In this document: piece by piece, positions 6,091 to 12,534 of the stretch
Position numbering within the stretch: the first letter of the stretch is position 1
Layout of the letters: each line of letters begins with the position of its first letter
Source of the DNA: Actinomycetota bacterium
Lineage (GTDB): Bacteria > Actinomycetota > Actinomycetes > JACCUZ01
Direction: 5' to 3'
Assembly (NCBI GenBank): GCA_030841195.1
Contig: JAVEDA010000484.1
Location: 1 to 13,521, forward strand
Length of the DNA: 13,521 nucleotides
Translations under genes and position numbers: made by a program
Notes under the pieces: model-generated
Told to the model about the DNA's origin: nothing
Databases searched by the model: none
Seen by the model: the letters and a program-made list of their open reading frames with translations, nothing else

Positions 6091-6291
6091 AGCATCCCTC
6101 GTTCCGGTTCCCTGCGGACTCGGACTCCAGTGGCTCAGGTTCCCGGTCCGCGTGGCGTGTACCGATCGGCCCCGACTTTACGCCAGACTGCCCACACCTT
6201 CTGGCAACGTGCGTGTCGGGCGTGGCAGCGTGGCACCCTGATGAACCAGTGAAGGACGTTCCCTTCAGCTGACCGCGTCGGGCCTCGGGGG

Positions 6292-7473
6292 GTGTGGGTT
6301 GTGTCGGCTTCGATGTTCACGGTCCCCCTGCGTCGCTTGACTGCCGGCGAGGTCAGGGTTCCTAGTCTGCGTTTAGCTCTGGCGGCTCACGTAGGCATCC
6401 GTGCATTCGGGCTGACCACTCTGTACGTCGCGGGGCTCGTCAACGGTGGGTCCGCGTACCACGCCCTGACCCGCTGGGACGCAGCGTGGTACCGCCGCAT
6501 CGCCGAGCACGGATACGGGCACGTTCACGTGGCTGCAGACGGGCGACGCCTCTCCGACTACGCCTTCTTTCCGCTCTATCCCATGGCCGAGCGCGCTCTG
6601 TCTGCTGTAACGGGGCTACCAGTGGTCCAAGCGGGCCTGGTCATCAGCGCCGTGTCGTCGCTGGTGGCTGCCGCGGGCATCTACCGCGTCGGAACTCATC
6701 TGCACGACGCAAGGACGGGCGTGATCCTTGTGTGCCTGTGGTCGTCAGTGCCGGTGGCAGTCGTGCAGTCGATGGCCTACACCGAATCGTTGTTCACGGC
6801 CTTCGTCGCGTGGAGCCTCTACGCCGTCCTGGTACATCGGTACGTTCTGGCAGGGGCGTTGGCCGCCCTAGCCGGGTTGACCAGAGCAATGAGTGTGGCC
6901 CTCGTGGGCGCCGTTGCGAGCGCGGCCTTGTTGGGCACCAGTGAGCGATCGCTCGCTCACACGGAGGCTCCGGCCGACAGCAGGAGCAGGCGGCTCCTCG
7001 GCGCGCTGCTGGCGCCCGTCGGCCTGGTGGCCTACCTCGCCTTCGTAGCCTTGTCCGAGCACCGAACGTTCGGGTACCTCGACGTGGCGAGCGACTGGGG
7101 AAACGGCATCGACGGCGGCCACGCACTCTTCGGCTGGATCCTGCAGATGCTCGGCGACCGCCGCTTCCTCCTGGGAATCGCCCTACTGCTCGGGCTGGCA
7201 CTGCTGGGTGCCGCCGTCGGCCACACCGCGTCGCGGGGTTACCCCCTGCCTGTCTTCGTCTTTACTCTGACCGCGGTGCTGATCAGCTTGGCGACCTCGA
7301 ACTACTTCGGGTCCAGGCCACGGTACTTGCTCCCTGTGTTCACACTTCTGCTCTGGCCGAGCGAGGGTTTGGCCGGGCTGCCGAACCGCCGGGTCGGTCT
7401 CGTGCTGGCTTGCCTGGCGGCCATCTCAGGCATCTACGGTGCCGTGTGGCTGTATGGCCCTGGTCCCCCGTGA
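6292..7473 (+). CDS. PIG-V-like membrane mannosyltransferase
   Basis: This 393-aa integral membrane protein resembles the PIG-V/Mannosyl_trans2 glycosyltransferases, which take mannose from a polyprenyl phosphate donor and add it to a lipid-linked or protein acceptor outside the membrane. Diagnostic pieces are WDAAWYRRIAEHGY (62-75), whose Asp lies in the first external loop where the catalytic acid is expected, then FFPLYPM (92-98), YTESLF (163-168) and LAGLTRA (193-199). About eight to ten hydrophobic helices follow through the C-terminus. The start is uncertain: GTG at 6292, GTG at 6301 (better placed after the G-run 6285-6292) or ATG at 6313. The codons are clearly less GC-biased than in the neighbours (for example GTTTAGCTCTGG near 6370), which suggests later acquisition or relaxed selection. 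The acceptor cannot be inferred; it stands alone, not in a cell-wall gene cluster. Confidence 0.8.
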   Translation: MWVVSASMFTVPLRRLTAGEVRVPSLRLALAAHVGIRAFGLTTLYVAGLVNGGSAYHALTRWDAAWYRRIAEHGYGHVHVAADGRRLSDYAFFPLYPMAERALSAVTGLPVVQAGLVISAVSSLVAAAGIYRVGTHLHDARTGVILVCLWSSVPVAVVQSMAYTESLFTAFVAWSLYAVLVHRYVLAGALAALAGLTRAMSVALVGAVASAALLGTSERSLAHTEAPADSRSRRLLGALLAPVGLVAYLAFVALSEHRTFGYLDVASDWGNGIDGGHALFGWILQMLGDRRFLLGIALLLGLALLGAAVGHTASRGYPLPVFVFTLTAVLISLATSNYFGSRPRYLLPVFTLLLWPSEGLAGLPNRRVGLVLACLAAISGIYGAVWLYGPGPP

Positions 7474-7562
7474 TCGACCACCGGTTCCAGCGCGGGAGAC
7501 GGAACGGCTCTCTCGACCTCTACCCGGCCTGACCTGCGCGCGGAGAGCCTGCGCCCGGGTCG

Positions 7563-8087
7563 TCAGACGCCTGTGACGCCGTCGGCGAGCTCGCGGAGGA
7601 TGTCCAGGTGGCCGTTGTGCCGGGCGGTCTCCTCGATCAGGTGCATGGCGATGTACCGCAAGGTGACCGGCTGGCCGCTCTCGCCGTCAGAGAGCGCCGA
7701 CTCTGTGTCCCAGTCGTGGGACGCGACTACCTCGTCGGTGTGGGCCGCCTGTGCCGCGTACTCGTCGAGCAGGTCCGCCAGCGGCCGTTCGAGTCCGGCC
7801 TGCATCTGCAGGCCGGAGTCGTCGTCCGTGCCGGGCCACTGGTACGGCTGGCCGAGGAAGATGACGTCGATCCAGAACGCTTCCGACCAGCGCAGATGGC
7901 TCACCAGGCCGGCCACGCTCATCGCCGGCGAGCCGGGCAGCGGCGTCTCGGCCGCGGCCGACGGGGACAGGTCGACACACTTGGCGTGCACGGTCAGGCG
8001 CACGTACTGCAAGAACTGGATCAGGATCGAGCGTTCGTCGAACGATGCCGGGAGGTCGGTGCGGTTGCTCAGATCAAAATCGGTCAC
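7563..8087 (-). CDS. DinB/DUF664 family protein
   Basis: This 174-aa four-helix DinB-fold protein opens with DERSILIQFLQYVRLTVHAKCVDLS (split around residue 30), a typical first helix of DUF664. Then come MSVAGLVSHLRWSEAFW and VTLRYIAMHLIEETARHNGHLDILRE (in two parts, 141-166). Candidate metal-binding histidines are H64 and H157, with H160 or H149 as the third. DinB-fold enzymes are metal-dependent thiol transferases or isomerases; in actinobacteria several use mycothiol. The substrate is unknown. The start is the GTG at 8087, supported by a strong GAGGAG ribosome site about 6 nt upstream. The gene is convergent with the mannosyltransferase gene, separated by 89 nt (7474-7562) with no clear terminator, and divergent from the secreted-protein gene. 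Confidence 0.85.
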   Translation of the reverse strand: MTDFDLSNRTDLPASFDERSILIQFLQYVRLTVHAKCVDLSPSAAAETPLPGSPAMSVAGLVSHLRWSEAFWIDVIFLGQPYQWPGTDDDSGLQMQAGLERPLADLLDEYAAQAAHTDEVVASHDWDTESALSDGESGQPVTLRYIAMHLIEETARHNGHLDILRELADGVTGV

Positions 8088-8171
8088 GGCAGCTCCTCAG
8101 GATCCGGACGACACACTCACGACCCCGTAGAACAGGGTCGCTGTGGGTGTACTAGCCACAACTATGGGTGC

Positions 8172-8645
8172 TTGGTCGCGATTGCCGTTGCCGCACCAGC
8201 GCAGGCCGCGGACTACCAGCCGCCGCAGGTGTTCAACGTCGCACCCATCGTGCCCGCCAGCAATGGCACGGCGACCGTGACCGCGACGTACCAGTGCTTC
8301 GGGGGAGATGGCGGTGGCTCCCATCTCTACATCGGCGTCAAGCAGGGGCCCGGGGTCAACACGACGAATCACAGCACCAGCGCGTCGTCGACCACGTTCT
8401 ACGGCACCAACTGGAACTTCTTCGAAGGGCCGGGCCTGACGGCCACCTGCGACGGGACCGTCTGCACCGACTCCTTCGTGGTCATGGACGACCCGTTCTG
8501 GGCGCACGCCGGGGACGCGCCTGCCCTTCACACCGGAGCGGCGCTCGTGCAGTTCTGCCTGTTCGACAGCACCAACAGCGGTGCAGAGGGTGACGAGACC
8601 GGGTTCGCCTGGAAGTACAGCATGCGGGGCGTCCTCGCCCGGTAG
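8172..8645 (+). CDS. Small secreted protein with unclear 5' end
   Basis: The coding sequence is clear from about 8172 onward: a hydrophobic stretch CLVAIAVAAPAQA followed by ADYQPP looks like the end of a signal peptide with AQA as the cleavage site. The mature part, about 145 residues, is rich in Thr, Ser, Gly and Asn and looks like a beta-sandwich (GTATVTATYQCFGG, HLYIGVKQGP). Four cysteines (YQC, ATCDGTVC, QFC) could form two disulfides. It resembles short secreted actinobacterial proteins of the DUF6299 kind, but I am not sure of that. No in-frame ATG or GTG gives a complete signal peptide. The only nearby in-frame start is TTG at 8172, leaving just 12 residues and no basic end. A GTG at 8143 in another frame would need a frameshift. 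The gene may use TTG, or be a 5'-damaged pseudogene. A strong hairpin follows the stop. Confidence 0.5.
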   Translation: MVAIAVAAPAQAADYQPPQVFNVAPIVPASNGTATVTATYQCFGGDGGGSHLYIGVKQGPGVNTTNHSTSASSTTFYGTNWNFFEGPGLTATCDGTVCTDSFVVMDDPFWAHAGDAPALHTGAALVQFCLFDSTNSGAEGDETGFAWKYSMRGVLAR

Positions 8646-8663
8646 CCCGGGACTATTCGTCAC

Positions 8664-8696
8664 ACCGCCTCCCGCTCGACTCGCGCGGGAGGCGGT
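8664..8696 (+). terminator. Strong hairpin after the secreted-protein gene
   Basis: Perfectly complementary 12-nt arms (ACCGCCTCCCGC at 8664-8675 and GCGGGAGGCGGT at 8685-8696) enclose a 9-nt loop. The hairpin starts 19 nt after the stop codon and lies before the WYL operon, so it would separate the two transcription units. It lacks a clear T-tract. Confidence 0.65.
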
Positions 8697-8708
8697 TGGC
8701 GCGCGTCG

Positions 8709-8722
8709 GGTTGGACACAACC
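8709..8722. promoter_or_regulatory. Short inverted repeat upstream of the WYL operon
   Basis: GGTTG and CAACC flank a 4-nt GACA centre, 53 nt before the first WYL start. It contains TTGGAC, a possible -35 hexamer, but no good -10 follows. It could be an operator for the WYL pair; the arms are short, so chance is a real alternative. Confidence 0.2.
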
Positions 8723-8774
8723 GCGGACGTGCCGCAGAGTGCGGGTGGCCGCAGATGAACCAGCCGAGGGAGAC

Positions 8775-9683
8775 ATGCCGATGGCGCGCCCGCCGGGCCG
8801 GGACCAGAACGCCCCGATGGAGCGGCTCGTCCGGCTGATCGGCGCCCTCACCAAGCACCGCAGCGGCGCCCCGCTGACCGTGCTGCTCAAGGTCGTCGCC
8901 GCGGACGACGCGACCGACGAGGCGCGCCGCAAGATGCTCAGCCGCGACCTCGAGCACCTCAACGCGCTCGGCTACGACATCCGCAACGTGGCCGACATCG
9001 GCGCCGACGGCGTCTACGTCATGCGGGCCCACGACAACCGGCTGCAGGTCCACCTCTCCCCCGAGCAGCGCGGCGAGCTGCTGCGCGCGGCCATCGCCGC
9101 CGGGCTCGAGGGCATGGCCACCCACCTCGGCAGCGGCGACGACCGGCCGGTGGCACCGGCGCCCGCGTCGGCCGACCTCGACCTGGTGCAGCGCGGCACG
9201 GCCCGGCAGTGCCTGGTGCGGTTCACCTACAAGGGCGAGCGGCGCGTGGTGCACCCGGCCCGGGTGCACAGCGGGCCGTCCGGCTGGTACCTCAGCGGTC
9301 GGGAGGACGGGGGCGAGGTGGTCAAGGAGTTCGTGGTCGCCCGGATGAGCGATATCGCGCTCGACCCGCCGGGCACCGCCGAGGTTGTGGCCGAGCCGGT
9401 GCGCCCGTCGCTCGACCCGTTGTCGTGGCAGGTCGACCCGCCCGTCGAGGTGGTGCTGGCGGTGCCGGCCGAGCACCGGGTGCTCGCCGAGAACCTGCTC
9501 GGTACGCCGGTCAGCGTCGCCGAGTCCGGCGGCGAACTGGCGCTGACCTATCTCGTCACGAACCGCCAGGTCTTCCGATACCGCGTCTACGAGCTCGGCA
9601 CCCGGGTGACCGTGCTGTCGCCGAGCGAGGTGCGCGCCGAGATCGTCGCCGAGCTGCGGTCCTTCCTCGGGACACCCGCATGA
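8775..9683 (+). CDS. PafB-like WYL-domain transcriptional regulator
   Basis: This 302-aa protein has an N-terminal winged helix (MERLVRLIGALTKHRS at about 15-30, then the segment ending KMLSRDLEHLNALGYDIR at 53-70). A WYL domain follows at about 140-200, with an intact GWYLSGR motif (170-176) and the basic ligand-pocket residues around it, then the WCX-type C-terminal extension. The order and size are those of PafB. PafB and PafC form a heterodimeric activator of the DNA-damage response in mycobacteria. The usual neighbours of true pafBC (pup, proteasome genes, tatA/tatC) are absent, so this is more safely called a PafB-like paralogue. The ATG at 8775 follows a GAGGGAG ribosome site. ATG at 8781 is possible, and the upstream GTG at 8739 is less likely. 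The gene overlaps its partner by 4 nt. Confidence 0.8.
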   Translation: MPMARPPGRDQNAPMERLVRLIGALTKHRSGAPLTVLLKVVAADDATDEARRKMLSRDLEHLNALGYDIRNVADIGADGVYVMRAHDNRLQVHLSPEQRGELLRAAIAAGLEGMATHLGSGDDRPVAPAPASADLDLVQRGTARQCLVRFTYKGERRVVHPARVHSGPSGWYLSGREDGGEVVKEFVVARMSDIALDPPGTAEVVAEPVRPSLDPLSWQVDPPVEVVLAVPAEHRVLAENLLGTPVSVAESGGELALTYLVTNRQVFRYRVYELGTRVTVLSPSEVRAEIVAELRSFLGTPA

Positions 9684-10693
9684 GCCCGGTCGCCGTCTAC
9701 GCGCAGCGGCTGGCCGCGCTCCCGCGGGCGCTGGGCATCCTCGAGCTGCACCCGCAGGGGCTGCCCTTGGCCGACCTCGCGGCCGAGCTCGGCGTCGAGC
9801 CGGCCGATCTGCGCGAGGTGTTCCTCGCCTACTACCTCGCGGACCTGATCGAGCTGGACAGCTTCGCCCTGCCGGTCGTGGAGTTCTTCTCCCCCGGCTC
9901 GGACACCGGCGACGACGGCGACGACGGCGACGACGACGACAACCTCGACGCGGAGACGTCCTGGGTGCGGGTGCTCACCGCCGACCCGGAGCACGAGCTC
10001 GGCGTCGACCACCTGACGGCCGGACAGCTGGCCGCGCTGTACGAGGCCGGCGTCGACCTGCTGGCGCTCGAGCCCGGCAACGACGTGCTCCGCGGCGCGG
10101 TCGAGGCCTTCGAGTCCGCACTGGAGCCGGCCGACAAGCCGTTGGCCTCGCAGTGGGGCGCGGGCACCGCGCAGGTGCTGCACCGGGCCGCAGAGGAGCG
10201 CCGCCGGGTGCGGATCACCTATGTCCGGCAGTGGAGCCCCGGCGCCTCGCCGCGGGTGGTCGAGCCGTACCGGCTGGTGCGGACCCGGCGCGGCTGGGAG
10301 GTCGACGCCGGTCCGGCCGACGAGGTCACCCCGGTCCGCACCTACCTGGTGTCCGGGATCGTCGAGCACCAGGTGCTGGACGAGACATTCGAGCCGCCGG
10401 CCGACCTCGACGCCCTGCTGGCCGCCAACCGGGCCGCCGAAACGGTGGAGCTCGTGGTGCCGCAGTCGGCCCGCTGGGCGGTCGAGCGGTTCGCCGAGTC
10501 GGTGACCGTGCTCGCCGACGACGAGGAGTCGGTGCAGCTGCAGGCCGACCTGTTGCCGCCGGTGGCATCTCGCCTCGGGCTGCTGCTGCTCTGCTGCGGT
10601 CCCGACGCGTTCGTGATGGCCCCGCCCACCCTGCTCGACGCAGCCGAGACGACGGCCCGGCAGCTGCTCGACCACCACGCACGCGACGCCTGA
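9680..10693 (+). CDS. PafC-like WYL-domain partner protein
   Basis: This 337-aa protein begins with a PafC-like winged helix (RLAALPRALGILELHPQG, then PLADLAAELGVEPADLREVF). An acidic low-complexity linker of Gly and Asp follows at 76-90. The WYL-like domain spans about 165-230 (ERRRVRITYVRQWSP, EPYRLVRTRRGWEV), and a C-terminal extension ends VMAPPTLLDAAETTARQLLDHH. The signature Trp-Tyr-Leu has become Trp-Glu-Val (206-208), so ligand sensing may rest on the upstream partner. The ATG at 9680 overlaps the preceding stop (ATGA), which indicates translational coupling and a 1:1 complex, as known for PafB and PafC. The frame is open upstream to 9209, but that part is antisense-like shadow of the first gene. 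The target genes are unknown; its own operon, including the PLD gene, is the likeliest. Confidence 0.75.
   Translation: MSPVAVYAQRLAALPRALGILELHPQGLPLADLAAELGVEPADLREVFLAYYLADLIELDSFALPVVEFFSPGSDTGDDGDDGDDDDNLDAETSWVRVLTADPEHELGVDHLTAGQLAALYEAGVDLLALEPGNDVLRGAVEAFESALEPADKPLASQWGAGTAQVLHRAAEERRRVRITYVRQWSPGASPRVVEPYRLVRTRRGWEVDAGPADEVTPVRTYLVSGIVEHQVLDETFEPPADLDALLAANRAAETVELVVPQSARWAVERFAESVTVLADDEESVQLQADLLPPVASRLGLLLLCCGPDAFVMAPPTLLDAAETTARQLLDHHARDA
9908..9940 (+). repeat. In-frame 9-bp tandem repeat in the PafC-like gene
   Basis: GGCGACGAC occurs three times in a row (9908-9916, 9917-9925, 9926-9934), followed by two more GAC codons. It encodes Gly-Asp-Asp units in the acidic linker between the winged helix and the WYL-like domain. 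Its length could vary by slippage without breaking the frame. Confidence 0.85.
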
Positions 10694-10696
10694 CCG

Positions 10697-11815
10697 GTGT
10701 CGCTCCTCATGGCCGGTGGCGCGACGTTCGAGACGACCTACGCGCGCCCGGCCAAGGACGGCGAGGACCCGGCGATCCTGGACCGCCTGACCCAGATGGT
10801 CGACGACACCCCGCCGGGCGGCGAGATCCACGCCACGCTGTTCCGGCTCACCGTCGAGTCGGTGCGGGATGCCCTGGTGGCGGCCAGCAACCGCGGGGTC
10901 GCGGTGCACGTGGTGCACAACGGCCGCGACGTCGTCAGCGAGGTCGCCGCGACCCTGTCGAGGCCCGCCCCGGACGGGCTCGGCGACGGGCACCGGTGGT
11001 CGGGGCCGGCGTACGCCGTTCGACGCCCGGACTTCGGGGCTGTCGCGACCGGCCGGAACTCCGACCTTCACACCAAGCTGGTGCTCTTCTCCGCGACCCG
11101 GGACCCGACCGGGACGCTGCGCCGCGACGTCTCCTGGTGGAGCTCGGCGAACCCGAGCCACCACTCGGGGATGCAGAAGGCGAACAACGCGATCGCGGTC
11201 TACGACGACCCGGTGCTGTACGACGGGTTCCGGACCCGCCTGTGGGACCTGATGTGGACCGCGACGCATTTCCCCGGCAACGACTTCTACGACGCGGGCC
11301 GCGGTCGCGGCTGGTTCCTGGGCAGCCCGGCGACCCGGACGAAGGTGTTCTGCTCGCCGCAGCAGAGCACCGACCTCTACGCCAGCCGACTCGCCTCGGT
11401 GGTCGCCGACGCCGCCACCGAGGTCGTGCTGGCGCACGCGCGGTTCACCGACGACCGGCTCGCGGTGGCCGACCAGCTGGTGCGGATCGCGCGCGGCGGC
11501 GGGTCGGTGCGGGTGCTGGTGGGCACCGAGCCCGACCTGCTCGGCCCGACGGTGCGCGAGCGGCTGGTGGCAGCGGGGATCCCGCTGCGGCGAGCCAACA
11601 TCCACGACAAGCTCGCCCTGCTCCACTCCCGGCACGGGGTCTCGCGCCGGCGGCGCAAGGTGGTGCTCAGCGGCTCGCACAACCTCAACCGGGACGCGAA
11701 CTGGATCAACGACGAGATCCTGGTCAAGACCTTCCACGACGGCCTGTACGACGACGTGCTGGCCGCCCACGTCGAGCCGCTCTGGTCCGGCGCGGAGCCC
11801 GACAGCCCGTTGTAG
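10697..11815 (+). CDS. Phospholipase D-superfamily (HKD) protein, cytosolic
   Basis: This 372-aa protein has two PLD-type catalytic halves. The first has HTK (125-127) in DLHTKLVLFS, followed by WWSSANPS. The second has HDK (303-305) in NIHDKLALLHS, followed by VLSGSHNLNRDANWINDE (323-340) with its conserved Ser, Asn and Glu. PLD-superfamily enzymes cut or transfer phosphodiester bonds in lipids or nucleic acids through paired histidines. In both motifs the Asp of the classic HxKx4D is replaced (by Ser and His), as in some PLD branches. Unlike many actinobacterial PLD-like proteins it has no signal peptide, so it should act in the cytosol, where a nucleic acid substrate is plausible. The start is GTG at 10697, only 3 nt after the PafC-like stop; ATG at 10709 is an alternative. 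It is the last gene of the WYL operon. Confidence 0.78.
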   Translation: MSLLMAGGATFETTYARPAKDGEDPAILDRLTQMVDDTPPGGEIHATLFRLTVESVRDALVAASNRGVAVHVVHNGRDVVSEVAATLSRPAPDGLGDGHRWSGPAYAVRRPDFGAVATGRNSDLHTKLVLFSATRDPTGTLRRDVSWWSSANPSHHSGMQKANNAIAVYDDPVLYDGFRTRLWDLMWTATHFPGNDFYDAGRGRGWFLGSPATRTKVFCSPQQSTDLYASRLASVVADAATEVVLAHARFTDDRLAVADQLVRIARGGGSVRVLVGTEPDLLGPTVRERLVAAGIPLRRANIHDKLALLHSRHGVSRRRRKVVLSGSHNLNRDANWINDEILVKTFHDGLYDDVLAAHVEPLWSGAEPDSPL

Positions 11816-11821
11816 AAAGGT

Positions 11822-11849
11822 GGACTCACGCACCCACGACGGTGAGTCC
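11822..11849. terminator. Bidirectional hairpin between the PLD operon and vapBC
   Basis: GGACTCAC (11822-11829) pairs perfectly with GTGAGTCC (11842-11849) around a 12-nt loop, 6 nt after the PLD stop codon. The left arm contains the stop codon of the leftward toxin gene (11826-11828). The hairpin can therefore end both converging transcripts. There is no T-tract. Confidence 0.5.
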
Positions 11850-12227
11850 GAGGGTACGAGCCACCGCGGCCATCCGGACGTCGAAGGTCACGATGCGCAT
11901 AGAGCGTGAGGAGACACGACCGGCTGAGGCCAGGTGGATGGCGTCCAACGTCCGGGCACCCGTGGCCTCTGCCAGGCTGGCCGCCAGACCGAGTGTGGTC
12001 GCGTCGGCGGCGACCACTGCGATGCGTTCCCAGTCGCGCAGGAAGGTTGAGCGGGATGCCGCCAACTGGTCCGACGGCAGCCGGGTGGTCAGGACCCGCC
12101 GCACCTCGACCTCGGTCACGGCAGACGTGACCCAGTCGAGGTCCGCGTCCAGCAGCCGGACGGCATGGTCGCTGTCCGGTTCGCTGACGTATCGCTTTGC
12201 CAACGCACTCGAGTCGACGTACTGCAT
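11826..12227 (-). CDS. vapC: VapC-type PIN-domain toxin
   Basis: This 133-aa PIN-domain ribonuclease is predicted to cut RNA (tRNA or rRNA in known VapC toxins) with bound magnesium. The acidic residues are in place: D5 in YVDSSALAKRY, E39 in VTEVEVRR, D95 in TLDAIHLA and D116 in TFDVRM. The length is normal for VapC, and no frameshift or missing key residue is seen, so the toxin should be active. Its ATG (12227-12225) overlaps the antitoxin stop by one base (TGATG), the usual arrangement for coupled toxin-antitoxin translation. Regulation is probably through the antitoxin at the shared promoter upstream of vapB. The RNA target cannot be deduced from the sequence. Confidence 0.92.
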   Translation of the reverse strand: MQYVDSSALAKRYVSEPDSDHAVRLLDADLDWVTSAVTEVEVRRVLTTRLPSDQLAASRSTFLRDWERIAVVAADATTLGLAASLAEATGARTLDAIHLASAGRVSSRSMRIVTFDVRMAAVARTLGLTVVGA

Positions 12228-12493
12228 CAGTCGCCCCGGTCCTCGGCCAGGATCTCCTCGGACCTCGGTGTGCCCGGCTCGGGTCGGGCTGGCGCGCCCG
12301 CTCCTGGTGGAGCAGTCGAGCGACGGGTCACCCAGCCCTCGGCGAGGCCGCGAGCCAGCTCGTCAGCGCCGGGCAACGGGACCAGCAGGGCTCGAGGCTG
12401 ACCTCGATCGGTCACCGTGAACGTCTCTCCCTCCGCGACCCGACCGACGTACTCCGACAGGTGCGCCTTGAGCTCCCGGATGCCGATCTCCAT
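12227..12493 (-). CDS. vapB: Phd/YefM-family antitoxin of the VapC pair
   Basis: This 88-aa antitoxin has an N-terminal Phd/YefM-type DNA-binding domain (MEIGIRELKAHLSEYVGRVA, then GETFTVTDRGQPRALLVPL) that should dimerise and bind the operon promoter. From about residue 55 the chain is proline-, glycine- and arginine-rich, ending in an acidic stretch (EEILAEDRGD). Such a tail is expected to be unfolded when free and to wrap around the toxin active site. The start is the ATG at 12493. There is no Shine-Dalgarno sequence, but a -10-like hexamer lies 6 nt upstream, which fits a leaderless transcript. It is the first gene of the pair and ends in TGATG overlapping vapC. The Phd-type antitoxin with a PIN toxin is a common mixed VapBC arrangement. 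Confidence 0.9.
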   Translation of the reverse strand: MEIGIRELKAHLSEYVGRVAEGETFTVTDRGQPRALLVPLPGADELARGLAEGWVTRRSTAPPGAGAPARPEPGTPRSEEILAEDRGD

Positions 12494-12528
12494 GTGACCA
12501 CATTAGGTCTCCCAAGTAACCACATCAA
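12494..12528 (-). promoter_or_regulatory. vapBC promoter, probably leaderless, with operator repeats
   Basis: Reading leftward, TTGATG (12528-12523) and TAATGT (12505-12500) are separated by exactly 17 nt, and 6 nt remain before the vapB ATG at 12493. The transcript would begin at or next to the start codon. Two copies of the plus-strand word ACCACAT (12497-12503 and 12519-12525) lie 22 bp apart, one over the -10 and one over the -35. The first also forms ATGTG-AC-CACAT (12492-12503). These are good candidates for VapB-VapC binding sites that repress the operon. Confidence 0.6.
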
Positions 12529-12534
12529 GCTCCT

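Noticed and set aside
7474..7562. Possible terminator between the mannosyltransferase and DinB genes
   Set aside because: Only a bulged stem and a 5-bp stem near 7561-7578 are visible, too weak to call.
7608..8171. Long N-terminal extension of the secreted-protein frame
   Set aside because: It is antisense to the well-supported DinB gene and would bury the signal-peptide-like segment inside the chain.
9900..9945. GAC/GGC tandem repeat as a possible CRISPR or regulatory repeat
   Set aside because: It is a contiguous in-frame codon repeat without spacers, inside a coding linker.
9587..11833. 748-codon open frame on the minus strand
   Set aside because: It lies antisense to the two WYL genes and the PLD gene, and its translation is Arg/Gly/Val/His-rich low-complexity sequence with no family pattern. 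It is a GC-bias shadow.
10153..12420. 755-codon open frame on the plus strand
   Set aside because: It crosses three real genes out of frame and reads antisense through vapBC, and the protein is Arg/Gly/Pro-rich without domains.
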